64,000 nt of DNA from Fretibacter rubidus (lineage in GTDB: Bacteria; Pseudomonadota; Alphaproteobacteria; Caulobacterales; Maricaulaceae), in assembly GCF_041429785.1 (NCBI RefSeq), contig NZ_CP163423.1:744001-808000 (forward strand). Reading direction: 5' to 3'. Of the stretch, positions 45,339 to 55,700 are shown piece by piece. A program made the position numbers and the translations under genes. Below the pieces are notes generated by a model. The model saw nothing but the letters and a program-made list of their open reading frames with translations. It did not search any database and was not told the DNA's origin. How positions within the stretch are numbered: position 1 is the stretch's first letter; each line of letters opens with the position of its first letter.

Positions 45339-46085
45339 TTAGCCTATTTGGGTTGTAAGTAGGAAGCGCTCTCGACTAGTAGATACTTGAGCCTCAACTT
45401 TCTCATAAGCCTCTTGTTCTGAGCTATCGAGGAGAGCTTCAATTATGCGGGTAAAGTGTGCCCTCATAGCCTTGCGCGCGGCATTAGAATCTCGCTGCTT
45501 AAAAGCCTCCAAAATTGCATGGTGCTCACCTTCCCGGTGAGAAGGTTCGCTATCACACACTTTCCTATACACTTTTTGTAATTCGAAATTTTCAGCTCGC
45601 AATGTCCACATGGTATCAATAACGAATATAATCATATTGTTGTTTGTTGCGCGGGCTATGGCTTTGTGAAAGGCGGCATCTGCGTCATCGGGCGTCATCT
45701 CGCTTTTCTGTTTGATGGTCATTATTGAGATATAATGTTCTAATTCGGCTATCGTCTCATCCGTTATAATCGGAGCTGCGAGCGCGGCTGATTCCGCTTC
45801 AAATAAAGCCCGTGCTTCTGTCAATTCGAGAGGGCTTACATTGGGCATAACGTTGAGGTGAAGGGAGGGCGTACCAAGTACGTAAACACCAGATCCCACT
45901 TTGATTTCAATATGCCCCTGCATCTCGAGCATCTTTTCCGCATTACGAACGGCCCCGCGGCCAACGCCAAACTGTGTGGCTAATTCGCGCTCGCTCGGTA
46001 GCCTGCTTCCAGGCGCATAAACCCCAGAGTCGATTAAGGCTAATAATTGCTTTGCAACCCGGTGATGAACAAGTTTATCTGGCAT
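45339..46085 (-). CDS. FadR-subfamily GntR transcriptional regulator
   Basis: A 248-residue regulator. The N-terminal winged helix (GSRLPSERELATQFGVGRGAVRNAEKMLEMQGHIEIKVGSGVYV) is typical GntR; the C-terminal all-helical FCD domain (ARALFEAESAALAA, DDADAAFHKAIARATNN, EGEHHAILEAFKQRD) binds metal and a small acid. Relatives such as UxuR, ExuR and KdgR-like proteins sense uronates. It is the only regulator gene in the locus and lies 40 bases after the GH105 gene, so it may be the last gene of that operon. Whether it binds the shared AATCAT motif is open; the motif is not found directly before this gene. Confidence 0.9.
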   Translation of the reverse strand: MPDKLVHHRVAKQLLALIDSGVYAPGSRLPSERELATQFGVGRGAVRNAEKMLEMQGHIEIKVGSGVYVLGTPSLHLNVMPNVSPLELTEARALFEAESAALAAPIITDETIAELEHYISIMTIKQKSEMTPDDADAAFHKAIARATNNNMIIFVIDTMWTLRAENFELQKVYRKVCDSEPSHREGEHHAILEAFKQRDSNAARKAMRAHFTRIIEALLDSSEQEAYEKVEAQVSTSRERFLLTTQIG

Positions 46086-46125
46086 GGCCTTTAGAGTCTC
46101 ATTTCAATATATGAGTGAGAGCTCA

Positions 46126-47322
46126 TTACTCTCCAGCCTCAATCATCTCAGCCGCCGTCAGCAGGAAGCCGCCAACGCCGTAAAGCTGCGAATCGAATTT
46201 GTCGGTTCCCTGTGGGTCTTTGCCGATTTGCTGAACCCAGCCGACCATGCCGTCTTCTTTTACGCCGGCCTTCATAGCGCTCCATCCCAAATCGCGCGCG
46301 GCAACATATTTTTCGCCGTCTAAGATGCCCTGATTAATGCCCCAAGCAATGCCGAAGGTAAAAAAGGCTGTGCCGCTCATTTCCGGATTTGGAAACAGGG
46401 CTGCATCATCTAGCGATGTTGGCCAGTAACCGTCTTCGCGCTGGCGCGAAATCAAGGCGTCGGTCATGGACTTGTAAAGCTCAACATAGCCGGCTCGGCT
46501 CGGATTGTCGGCCGGCAGTTCTTCAATCAGACGCGCAAGACCGGCATAGACCCAGCCATTACCGCGGCTCCACATGACTTTGCCGCCGTTTTTCGTTTTT
46601 CTGTCAAAATACCGGCTGTCGCGGAAAAAGAGGCCCGTTTCATCATCATATAAATACTCAATCGTCGCGTCTGTTTCTTTCACGGCGTAGTCGCGGTATT
46701 TCGGGTCGCCTGTGACGTTACTGATGGCGGCCCATGCAGGCGGCGCCATAAAGATGGCGTCGGCCCAGCACCACCGCACCTGGCATGTACCCTCTACGCC
46801 GACCTGAGCATCTTTAGGCTCTACGAATTCCAAAGAGCTGTCATAATTTTTGGCGATAATCGCATCAAGAATATCTGTGGTCGGCTTTAACAGCTCAACG
46901 TCTGCGCCGCGCTCGATCGCGCCTGCGTAGATTGTGCCCATGATTTGATCATCACCGTGCCAATAGCGGTGACCCATCTCAAATCCGTTTTCATAAGATT
47001 CGTTAAGCAGCAAATCGAGCCATTCCTGATTGCCCGTCTTTTCCGCAAAACGTTCCAAACCGATATAAAACGCGCCTTTAACCCAGCCGCGATTATAGCT
47101 GCTCTGCGGAATCCGGCCCGGCAAATAAGACAAGTCATGAATTGTGTTTAATTGCCATTCTGCAGCGGCTTTGCCGTAGCTCGCGGCGTCGGTCATTTTG
47201 GGCAGGACTTTCTCTGTCGCCGTGTTTGAGCTTGCCATCGTTTTATTCTCACGAGGGCTACAGGCCACGACAGCAAGGCTAAGGCAGGAGGCCATAAGGG
47301 CCGTTTTTAGGGAAATGTGCAT
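46126..47322 (-). CDS. GH105 unsaturated uronyl hydrolase, lipoprotein
   Basis: A 398-residue enzyme that removes the 4,5-unsaturated uronic acid left at chain ends by a lyase. It has lipobox VVAC, then the alpha/alpha barrel motifs of GH105/GH88: NRGWVKGAFYIGLERFAEKTG, RYWHGDDQIMGTIYAGA, the catalytic Asp in RWCWADAIFMAPPAW, and MWSRGNGWVYAGLARLI. Released unsaturated uronate rearranges and feeds the isomerase and KduD route encoded nearby. ATG 47322 has GGAG six bases upstream. It is the fourth gene of the permease-sulfatase-BNR_4-GH105 run. Confidence 0.9.
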   Translation of the reverse strand: MHISLKTALMASCLSLAVVACSPRENKTMASSNTATEKVLPKMTDAASYGKAAAEWQLNTIHDLSYLPGRIPQSSYNRGWVKGAFYIGLERFAEKTGNQEWLDLLLNESYENGFEMGHRYWHGDDQIMGTIYAGAIERGADVELLKPTTDILDAIIAKNYDSSLEFVEPKDAQVGVEGTCQVRWCWADAIFMAPPAWAAISNVTGDPKYRDYAVKETDATIEYLYDDETGLFFRDSRYFDRKTKNGGKVMWSRGNGWVYAGLARLIEELPADNPSRAGYVELYKSMTDALISRQREDGYWPTSLDDAALFPNPEMSGTAFFTFGIAWGINQGILDGEKYVAARDLGWSAMKAGVKEDGMVGWVQQIGKDPQGTDKFDSQLYGVGGFLLTAAEMIEAGE

Positions 47323-47334
47323 GATATTCTCCAA

Positions 47335-48744
47335 TTATTGCGGAATGCGATGAACGCGAAGGGTTGAGGCGGGGGGTATATTGGGCCGGGCTTGATCTCG
47401 ATTGGGCTGTAAGGCTTCCCAGCTGAGATAATATTCGGATGACTTTGTGGATTGATCAATCATTAACGGAATAACGCGCTGGGGAATGTCATTATCTGCG
47501 TCATAAGCCGTAACGGCGTTCGGAAAACCGGCTTCCCGTGTTTCAGAAGATATGACAGACAAATCGGAGGGATCAAGTGTCCACTCCCAGAGTGTGCCGC
47601 GCAGCGTTGCGGGTACAACAATTTGTCCGGCTTTATTTAAATAGGCCGGCGAATTATTTAACAAGGGGAGGTCCAACGCGCCGCTCTTATCGAGGTCCAC
47701 GCGTAAATCAGTCCAACTGGAAACCTTTTGTACCCGCCAACCATCGGCATCACGTCTGGCGATATAGACTTGGCTGAGATTATTCTCATCATATTTTTGA
47801 TAGGTGACCAAGACACGGTTTTTCGCGTCAAAACCAATAGGGTGCCGTCCGTTTAACAAGCCGCCATGCTGAGGGATAGGGTCAATGACTTCACCTGTGG
47901 AAAGTCGAATGGGAAGGGGAATCGGGGTGCCATCAGACGTCTCCCAATTTACCAAATCACGGCTGCGGGCATAGGACAGGTCATGATTAGATGAGGCAAT
48001 CGGCGTCTCTCGCCATGTGAATGTCATATGGGCAAAATCGTCCGGGCCAATAATGGGACCCAGAGGGTAGGAGCCTCTAATATCTTCCCCATCCAAGAGG
48101 ACGGTTTCGTGTAGGCGTGACCAGCTCTTTGAGTCGACATTCCAGCGATTATAAAACCACCGTCCGTTACCGCTTGAGCCATCTCTATATTTGAGATGCA
48201 ACTCTCCCTTAGGGCCTTTGAAAAACTCTGGATAGGTCATGCGCTGCTCGACCGCCGGGTCGGCCATAACATCAACTTTTTCCAAGGTTCGGGGATCATA
48301 AGGCGAAGTGGATCGGAAGTAGACCAGTTTGTTCCCATGCAGATTACCTGTCAGGTGAATAAAGCCGCGCTTATCAAAGGCTACCTCGACGCGATTATGT
48401 GCATCCCATCCGAGCCAGCTTGGTACTTTGTGATAGCTCCAAGGGGCCCCGTTCACATCTCTCATTTTTCGCACAGCGACGCTCATCTGCCGATTGGCAT
48501 CGTAATAGGCAATCATTTGATGGCCATTTTGCTCAACGAAATCGAAAAAGACGCGCTGCCCCGCCCAAACGTGATCAATGGCTTCGGATAAGGGCTGCTC
48601 GACATTTGTTTCTTGTGCCGAAACTTTAGGTGTTTTTTCAGGCGCGGCTGCAGAGTCTGATTGGGGTGTTTCAGAGCCTGCTGAACAAGCCGCTAGGGTC
48701 AGGCATAGTCCTGCTAAAGCAAAGGGTTTTATTACCTTCCTCAT
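47335..48744 (-). CDS. BNR_4 beta-propeller lipoprotein, second candidate lyase
   Basis: A 469-residue secreted lipoprotein (lipobox TLAAC). A propeller is suggested by repeated W/F-containing blades; key segments are DAHNRVEVAFDKRGFIHLTGNLHGN, KYRDGSSGNGRWFYNRW and HMTFTWRETP. The paired DAHN and LHGN stretch with a following Tyr-Arg cluster resembles the PL24/PL25 group of ulvan lyases more closely than the first BNR_4 protein does. Family placement is not certain from reading alone. It lies three bases after the sulfatase and 12 bases before GH105, the hydrolase that would act on its unsaturated products, which supports a lyase role. Confidence 0.68.
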   Translation of the reverse strand: MRKVIKPFALAGLCLTLAACSAGSETPQSDSAAAPEKTPKVSAQETNVEQPLSEAIDHVWAGQRVFFDFVEQNGHQMIAYYDANRQMSVAVRKMRDVNGAPWSYHKVPSWLGWDAHNRVEVAFDKRGFIHLTGNLHGNKLVYFRSTSPYDPRTLEKVDVMADPAVEQRMTYPEFFKGPKGELHLKYRDGSSGNGRWFYNRWNVDSKSWSRLHETVLLDGEDIRGSYPLGPIIGPDDFAHMTFTWRETPIASSNHDLSYARSRDLVNWETSDGTPIPLPIRLSTGEVIDPIPQHGGLLNGRHPIGFDAKNRVLVTYQKYDENNLSQVYIARRDADGWRVQKVSSWTDLRVDLDKSGALDLPLLNNSPAYLNKAGQIVVPATLRGTLWEWTLDPSDLSVISSETREAGFPNAVTAYDADNDIPQRVIPLMIDQSTKSSEYYLSWEALQPNRDQARPNIPPASTLRVHRIPQ

Positions 48745-48747
48745 GGC

Positions 48748-50214
48748 TTAGTCCGCTAATCGTTCGTCAAACATGGTTTTAAACTCATTGGCGATGTCCG
48801 GATACTCTGCTGCCAGGTTCTGACTTTCTGACTTGTCCGTCTTGATATTGTAGAGTTCTATTTCTGCGTCCTCGCGCTGGCGAACAACTTTCCAGTCACC
48901 GCGACGGGCGGCTTGCTTAACGGTTCCGACAACGCCCGAATTTGGGTCGCCGAGTTGTTGTGCAAACTCCCAATAGAGAACCCGCTCGGCGATTTCAGCG
49001 TCAGGGTTTGCAATGATAGGAAGGACTGAGGTCCCGTTGGAATCGAGCCCTTTCATGGCGGATTTCGGTGCATCTGCTAAGTCGGCTAGCGTTGGCAGGA
49101 TATCTGCAAAAGCCATCGGCGTATCATTGATGCGGCCCTCTGTAATTTTTGCGGGCCAATGAGCAATCATCGGCACGTGAATGCCGCCATCATAAAGGTC
49201 GCGCTTTCCGCCGCGATACGGAGCGGAGGCCCGTATGGCTATCGGGTCAGCGCCGCCTTCTTCATGAGGACCGTTATCCGATGTGAAAAACACTAATGTA
49301 TTTTCCGCGAGCCCTCTTGTTTCCAAAGCGGCCATGACCTCGCCAATATAGGCATCTAATGCGGCCACCATGCCAGCTTGCGTCGCGTTTGGCTCTGCAA
49401 CTGGCTTGGGATAATAATCCGCAAACATCGGTTTATTGTCAGGGTTAGACAGGCCCGGGTAGTTTTCTTCCTCAAACTTGCCAGAATACGGGGCAATGAA
49501 CTCCTCAGGCGCTGCAAGCTCAGCGTGAGGAGAGGTATAAGAGAGGAACATAAAGAACGGATTGCTGTCATCATGTTTATTGATGTAATCCACGGCGGCA
49601 TCGGTAAAGAGCTCCTGCGCATAGGCTCCCTCGGCTCCGCCGACATTTGGGGAAACAAATTCCATATCATTATCACGGAACATCATTATCGGATATTGGC
49701 GGTGAGCTGAGATATTATGGAGCAGGCCATACCAGGTTTGGAACCCCATCGTGATAGGGTCAGTTTTGCCAAATGTTGTGCCAATCCCATATTTTCCAAA
49801 AAGGGCTGTTTTGTAGCCTACGCCGCTCATCATATGTGCAAGCGTTCTGTCGCCCGGTCGCAGCTTAATGGTGTTTGCGTTTGAATGGAGTGCGCCCGTA
49901 TCTTTGCCGGTCATCAATGAAATACGTGAGGGTGAACACACGGTGCTTCCAGAATAGGCTTGTGTGAACAGAATGCCGTCATTGGCAAGTTTATCAATGT
50001 TAGGTGTTTTGATAATGGGGTGCCCTGTCACGCCTAATTGGCCATAGCCCATATCATCAACAAGGATGAAGATTACATTTGGCGCATCTTCGGGTGCCGT
50101 GATTATGGGCGCGGCAGTCGCACTGTTTTGGGGCGCAACTTCGCTGGCTGCGCAGCCGCCTAGTGCAATCAAAGACAAGGTCAGTGCGGCACTGGTCAAA
50201 TACTTAGAAGTCAT
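48748..50214 (-). CDS. Sulfatase, formylglycine type (S1), lipoprotein
   Basis: A 488-residue arylsulfatase-like enzyme with lipobox ALGGC. The Asp pair lies in FILVDDMGYG, the formylglycine site CSPSR at Cys93, then GKYGIG, SYTSPHAE and FTSDNGPHEEGG, as in classical arylsulfatase A-type members. It should remove sulfate esters from sugar residues of the polymer or its fragments in the periplasm or on the surface. It is the second gene of the minus-strand operon headed by the NCS1-type permease, 23 bases downstream of it. Confidence 0.92.
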   Translation of the reverse strand: MTSKYLTSAALTLSLIALGGCAASEVAPQNSATAAPIITAPEDAPNVIFILVDDMGYGQLGVTGHPIIKTPNIDKLANDGILFTQAYSGSTVCSPSRISLMTGKDTGALHSNANTIKLRPGDRTLAHMMSGVGYKTALFGKYGIGTTFGKTDPITMGFQTWYGLLHNISAHRQYPIMMFRDNDMEFVSPNVGGAEGAYAQELFTDAAVDYINKHDDSNPFFMFLSYTSPHAELAAPEEFIAPYSGKFEEENYPGLSNPDNKPMFADYYPKPVAEPNATQAGMVAALDAYIGEVMAALETRGLAENTLVFFTSDNGPHEEGGADPIAIRASAPYRGGKRDLYDGGIHVPMIAHWPAKITEGRINDTPMAFADILPTLADLADAPKSAMKGLDSNGTSVLPIIANPDAEIAERVLYWEFAQQLGDPNSGVVGTVKQAARRGDWKVVRQREDAEIELYNIKTDKSESQNLAAEYPDIANEFKTMFDERLAD

Positions 50215-50237
50215 ATGGCTGTCCTATTCAATCGGTT

Positions 50238-51896
50238 CTAACTTGCGGTTTCTGATTTATCTTTGTGGATAAAGACCAAGACTGTCGCGGCTACGAAATA
50301 AATAGCGGTCGGCCAAATTATGGCAGACTTAAACCCAGTTGAGGTTGAACCACCTGCCGCTTTGATGCCTAGATAAAAACAGACAATAAGGGCGAGTGCG
50401 GCGGTCAGCAGCAGTAACGTTTCGATAAAAGGACGTTTGTGCCCATTCTCAGACTTAAACGTTCTTATGGCTTCAGCCTCAGTCAGCTTACGGTCTTTTT
50501 CAGCGCGCTCCATGTCATCTAAAATTTGCGTATCGACGGACTTAGCGCCCATCATTGAAGACAGAACGGGGTAGAGTATCAAAGCAGCGAACCAAGTTGG
50601 TATGAACAGGAAGAAGATATGAATACCAAATACACTGCCGAGGACATAGGCAAAAAGCGCCGTGCCAGCCCATGTTATGGCGGCAGGTAGGTTTAGCTTG
50701 TCGCCGCGGCTTACCCGCCAATACCGTGTTAAGCCTAGACGTTTGAACAAAAAATGTTCGGCAAAGATAATCGCGCCTATCGGGGCCATTATGACGGCCA
50801 TAATCCCGAGAAACCCCAATAGTTGAGAAAAAACAAAGGGTGAGCACGCGATAACGGCCGTGATCGCGCCAACGATTAGGGTTACGCGCTCTCTTGACCA
50901 TTTGGGATTGAGCGATTGAAAGGCGAGGCCCGCCCGGTAAATAGTGGGGTTGGAGGTCGTCCAGCCCGCGATGACAACGGCGAGGATGCCCACAGCGCCT
51001 AGCGCTTGAAAGGCCACGCCGCCTGCATCAAGCTCTGTAAGCGGGGTTTTCATAACATAAGCGGCGCCAGCGCCCATTATACCAGCCGCAATCCAGGCAG
51101 CGAAATGGCCAATGAACATACCCAATGAAGAATACCATCCGTAGGCTTTATTTCGTGCAAATCGTAAAATTGTCATATCGCCCAGTCCGCCGTGGAAGGC
51201 CAAGTTCGCGCCCCATGTAAAGGCGATCACATGCCACATCGTGATATCTGTGCCGCGGTCCACAAAAACACTAGACCCCAATAAAGTCATGAGGTCAGAG
51301 GAGGAACCAACGCCGTCTAGGCCGGGCGTTGCACTTATCAGGGCAGGGAGCGTGGCTAGCGCGCCGACGAAAAACATGGCTATCATCCAGGGCGCGGCGA
51401 CTTCAGCAAACTTTGCGACGAATTTGAAACCTTTGATGGCTGCGAAGGCGACAACGGCGCCGACGCTAAGGGCTATCAGGATAAACCGTAAGTCAGTTGG
51501 GAATAACCCTGTTTGAGCGTCTAATCCAAACAGTATTCGGATTGCGCTAGCTGACACTGTAATCATAGCCCCAGCCAGAATGCAGAAAAGCGCCCCGTTT
51601 ACGATACTATATACTTTGATGAAATGTGGGCCCGCAATTTTCTCCAAGTATGCATAGAGTGTAAGCCGCGTATCGGTGGCAATGGGGGCGCAGACTAAGG
51701 CCCACGTTAAAACAGCCAATAGATTACCGAAAACTAGACCAACGATAACATCAACAGCACCCAAACCAAAGGACACGAAGAGAGCACCGATGACAAATTC
51801 CGTACCCGCAACATGCTCGCCCGCATATGAGGCGGCAAAATACCGGCCTGATTGTAAAGATTCCGGCGCTACTGGTGTTCTATCAAATTCGCTCAC
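50238..51896 (-). CDS. NCS1-type (purine-cytosine permease-like) transporter
   Basis: A 552-residue inner membrane protein with about 12 helices. It opens with PESLQSGRYFAASYAGEHVAGTEFVIGALF, as in the NCS1/cytosine-purine permease superfamily, and has a TTSNPTIYRAGLAFQSLNP segment typical of that fold. Known NCS1 members carry nucleobases, hydantoins or thiamine. Here the gene heads an operon of sulfatase, BNR_4 lyase candidate and GH105 and sits beside rhamnose mutarotase. I infer a sugar such as rhamnose as cargo. The start is GTG 51896 with GGGG upstream; the frame up to 51965 has no ribosome site. Confidence 0.8.
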   Translation of the reverse strand: MSEFDRTPVAPESLQSGRYFAASYAGEHVAGTEFVIGALFVSFGLGAVDVIVGLVFGNLLAVLTWALVCAPIATDTRLTLYAYLEKIAGPHFIKVYSIVNGALFCILAGAMITVSASAIRILFGLDAQTGLFPTDLRFILIALSVGAVVAFAAIKGFKFVAKFAEVAAPWMIAMFFVGALATLPALISATPGLDGVGSSSDLMTLLGSSVFVDRGTDITMWHVIAFTWGANLAFHGGLGDMTILRFARNKAYGWYSSLGMFIGHFAAWIAAGIMGAGAAYVMKTPLTELDAGGVAFQALGAVGILAVVIAGWTTSNPTIYRAGLAFQSLNPKWSRERVTLIVGAITAVIACSPFVFSQLLGFLGIMAVIMAPIGAIIFAEHFLFKRLGLTRYWRVSRGDKLNLPAAITWAGTALFAYVLGSVFGIHIFFLFIPTWFAALILYPVLSSMMGAKSVDTQILDDMERAEKDRKLTEAEAIRTFKSENGHKRPFIETLLLLTAALALIVCFYLGIKAAGGSTSTGFKSAIIWPTAIYFVAATVLVFIHKDKSETAS

Positions 51897-51949
51897 AATA
51901 TCCCCTTTAGCCTTTATTGGCCTGTAATTTTTGTCATAGCTTAATGAAA

Positions 51950-51975
51950 ATGAGCAAATATGCAATAAAATGATT
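51950..51975 (-). promoter_or_regulatory. Shared locus motif, copy D
   Basis: On the minus strand: AATCAT-TTTAT-TGC-ATATT-TGC-TCAT, a full match. A further AATCATTTT unit lies ten bases upstream. It is 53 bases before the permease start. Confidence 0.65.
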
Positions 51976-52020
51976 TAAAATGATTGAAACGAATTTTAAT
52001 GCACGGATTTCTCAGGTCTT

Positions 52021-52335
52021 TCAAGTGTGATGAAAGACGCGCGGCAGCAAAAATGGAAATTCAGTGGACGGATCAATATCCACTTTCATAATCGGCGCCA
52101 TATAGTCTGCCCAGCGTATATTGACGTCGTTTTTAGCAAGAAATTTTTGGGTGGCCTCTAAGTCATCTGTTTCGAAATAACCGAATAAATCTAATCCGTG
52201 CTTGAATATATTATAGTTTTTTATACCGGAATCTTTAAGCGCTTGGGTCATTTCGGGCCATATTTCGTCATGACGCTTAAGATATTCATCTTCATAACCG
52301 GGCCTGATGCCTAGTATCCATGCATATGAAGCCAT
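52021..52335 (-). CDS. rhaM: L-rhamnose mutarotase
   Basis: Interconverts alpha and beta L-rhamnose so that the isomerase gets its preferred anomer. At 104 residues it has the exact family size. Motifs: ILGIRPGYEDEYLKRHDEIWPEM (His and Trp of the active site), NYNIFKHGLDLFGYFE and IRWADYMAPIM. ATG 52335 has GGAG six bases upstream; an ATG at 52479 would add 48 unrelated residues. It stands alone upstream of the permease operon on the same strand, so it may be transcribed into it. It ties the locus to rhamnose use. Confidence 0.93.
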   Translation of the reverse strand: MASYAWILGIRPGYEDEYLKRHDEIWPEMTQALKDSGIKNYNIFKHGLDLFGYFETDDLEATQKFLAKNDVNIRWADYMAPIMKVDIDPSTEFPFLLPRVFHHT

Positions 52336-52729
52336 GTGTGTCTCCGTAATTTGAGGGCTCGTATAGAGAAATAAACAGTCATGTTTATGCACAAACTTAT
52401 CGGTTTCATTTTGGGTTTTGTAAAGACGAAGGGGGACGCCGTTTATTAAATGACCCATAATAGAGCGATTTCTTTCCATGGTTTACAGAAAACTGTTGCG
52501 TTTATGTATCAATAGGAAGCTTTTTTGACCATTATATCAAAAATTACTTTACTGAATTTGACGAATGTGCATATAAATAATCGAAAATAATCATAAAAGT
52601 GCAGAATCGCGCAATAACTAATAGAAAAGATACGAACTTCCAAGCACTGACTAATTCAAAGTTACAACGGCTCACAGAGTCATGGAGTTCAGTATCCCGC
52701 TAAACGAGTTTTATTAAGGGGAAAATATA
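52336..52729. other. Intergenic region between rhaM and the second TonB receptor
   Basis: About 390 bases, AT-rich, no gene I can support. It carries motif copy E and should hold the promoters for rhaM (left) and the receptor (right). An in-frame extension upstream of rhaM is open but unlike any family. Confidence 0.5.
52589..52614 (+). promoter_or_regulatory. Shared locus motif, copy E
   Basis: AATCAT-AAAAG-TGC-AGAAT-CGC-GCAA. The first two blocks match fully, the last deviates. It lies 115 bases before the second receptor gene; an AATCG half copy lies about ten bases upstream. Confidence 0.5.
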
Positions 52730-55700
52730 ATGAAACAACTACTCTCGAAAACTATCAAAACATCTCTACTGGCCTCAGCTGCGGCCACAGTCATCGCTCT
52801 TGCGGCGACATCAGCGGCATTTGCCCAAGATTCGGGCCCAAACAATCTGGACGCACCTGACGAAATCATCGTAACGGGTATCAAAGCCACGACTGCAAAT
52901 GCACTGCAGACGAAACGTAAAGCGGATGTAATCCTAGACGGTATTTCTGCCGATGACTTGGGCAACTTCCCGGACTTGAATCTGGGTGAAGCGTTGCAGC
53001 GTATTACAGGCGTGCAAATCGATCGGGAAGCTGGACGCCGGAATGCCACAATTAGTGTGCGGGGCCTACCAGGTAATTTTACCAAAACTACTTTGATGGG
53101 GCAGAATATCTCAAACCCTAATCGCACGGGATCTAACCCATTTGGCGTGTTCGATAGCGCTATTTTTAACGGCGTTGATGTTGAAAAGTCTTTCACGGCG
53201 CAGTCTCTATCTGGCGGTTTGGCGGCTAATGTTAATTTGAAGTTGAAATCCGCTCTTGACCGTAGAGATGGTTCGCTTGTTCTTCGAGCTAAGGCGGATT
53301 ATGAAGAACTTCCTAAAACAATAAATCCTGGCTTTTATGCTTCAGGGGCAAAACATCTTGGTGACGAAAAGTTTGGTGTCTATGGTACAGTATCATATAG
53401 CAAACAAGACTTCCGTCGCGACGCAATTAACTTCACTCGTTACGAGAGAAACGCCCGGAATTTAAATGTCGCAGGTGAAACCCATCTTTATGTGGGTGAC
53501 ATCAGACAATTTGTTGAGGAAAGTATCGGTGACCGACTATCGGCAGCAAGCGGTATTGAATACCAACCAACTGAAAATCTTAGTTTCCGGTTGGACGGTC
53601 TTTTCACACAGCGTAATCTTGATGAAGCCACACAGGATAATATTCAGATTCAGCCGCGTCTATCTGCATCTCAAATTACATCGGTAAGCGGTCCTGAATT
53701 GGTTGGTAATTTTGATTTCGACCAAAACGGAAGCAATGAGGACGTGTTCCTGCACCGTGTTATTGATTTCGAAGACCCTCAAGTTGTGTTTGGCAACAGA
53801 GACGATGAGTCCTTAAACGAAACCTATGCTTTGTATCCCCAATTAAATTGGGAGAATGATAACTTAAAAATCAACGTAACGGGGACGTACTCTAAATCAA
53901 AGAGTAACGCTATTTTCAACCAATTCGACACTCGCATTCTTCAAACGGGTGGCGCAACGTCTACCAATGGTGCTTCTAATGGCGTGACAGGGACGCTTGA
54001 CACTGGCGGCTCTGACATCCGGGACTTTGATTTTGATCTGAATATTCCAGAAGGAACACTTCAGCTTGGTGGTGGGGGCTATGCCATCACCAGCGGCACG
54101 GGTATATCAGCTATACGTTTTGAGGATGGCCGCCGCCATCAATTTACTGTGGCTGGATTTGCTCAGGGTGCGGAACGCGACCTAAAAGCGATTAGCGGGG
54201 ACGTGGAATATAAATTTTCCAAAGGTCCATTCGTTGGGGTTAAGTTCGGTGGGCGGTACGAAGATGAAGCTGCTGAAATATATCGCTTCGAAAACAGTAT
54301 AATCGGGCTAAATATCAACAATCTCGATAATAGCGTGATTGTACCCAACGCATCGCTAACCTCAGGGCAAGGATTTTTTGGGGGATCAGCCCCAGGTTTC
54401 TTGGAAGACAATTTCTTCTCAATCGATCGCGACCGTGCACGTGAGCTTCTTCTCCCTCTCTTGCCAACGGATACAATATTCCCGCGCAGCATTAACGGGG
54501 GCAATGGTAGGCTGTCGAATTTCATAGATTTCGTTGATCTCCGCAATCCATTTACCGAATTCAACCAAGCGCTTCAAAATGCAAGAAACGGTAGTGATGC
54601 GCGTCGTAATTTTGCCATTGCTCAAACCTTTGATGCGCAGCGCGAGAATACGGAACTGTTTGGAATGGTGAAGTATGACTTCAATGAAAATTATGATACT
54701 TTCCCTGTGCGCGGTAATTTCGGTGTGCGTTACATTAAAACAGACTTAAGTGGTTTGGCTGAAGGGCAAATGGAAGCCGGCGTTGGTAGCTATGAGAAGT
54801 TTCTACCATCGGCAAACATTATCGCAGACTTGACAGAGGACCTTGTCCTACAAGCAGCTTATTATAAGACATTTGAGGCCTTTAACCTTGCTGAGTTTAA
54901 TCCCACGGCAGCTGTAATCAGTCCGGCAATTCCGAACCCAGATGCTGAAAATCCAGAGAATAGAGCCGGCACTTTGATCATTAATGAGTCAAATCTTGGA
55001 ACGGACCCTCGTAGCTCCACTGCATTCGATCTTGGCCTAGCGTGGTATAATCGCGCGGGTAGCATTGTAGGTATCAACTTCTTCACTAAAGAAGTGACTG
55101 ATATTGCGCGGCAAAGCACATCAGGCGGTAACAGCCCGTTCTGTAATGCAGGATTTGTCAATCAGGTTCTTGATAACCCAGATGCAGCATCAGAGATTGG
55201 TGGCGGAACACCCTTTATCGATGATGACGGGAATTGCCGTCTGAATTTGGGTGCTGGAAATACGCCGCGCCTCAATTTGTCTCAGTTCACCAATACAGAC
55301 CCAATCCGCGTCAATGGTATTGAGTTCCAAGTGACTCAGAATACAGATTTCCTTGATGGGTTCTGGGGTAATTTTGGTGGCACATTCAACTACACTTATA
55401 CAACGGCTGAAAGCGGCGAGGGTTTTGTATTGCCTCGTGTGTCAAAGAACACCTATAATCTGATCGGTTTCTATGAAACCGAAAAATTCTCAATACGTTT
55501 GGCACAAAACTATCGTTCTGCTTACAATCTAGAAGCAGGTGGTAGTTTCCAAGGTCGTGAGCGTCAGGTTAAAGCGCGTTCACAGCTGGATTTATCGGCA
55601 ACTTACAATCCTCGGAAAGACCTTCAGTTTAAGGTGCAGGCTTTCAATATTAATAACTCTTTGAGAGAAGAGTATGAAGGCTTTGAAGTTCTATCTCGCC

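Noticed and set aside
45986..46130. A copy of the shared AATCAT motif in front of the GntR-type gene
   Set aside because: The region has ATGAGTGAGAGCTCAT but not the spaced blocks, so it is not counted.
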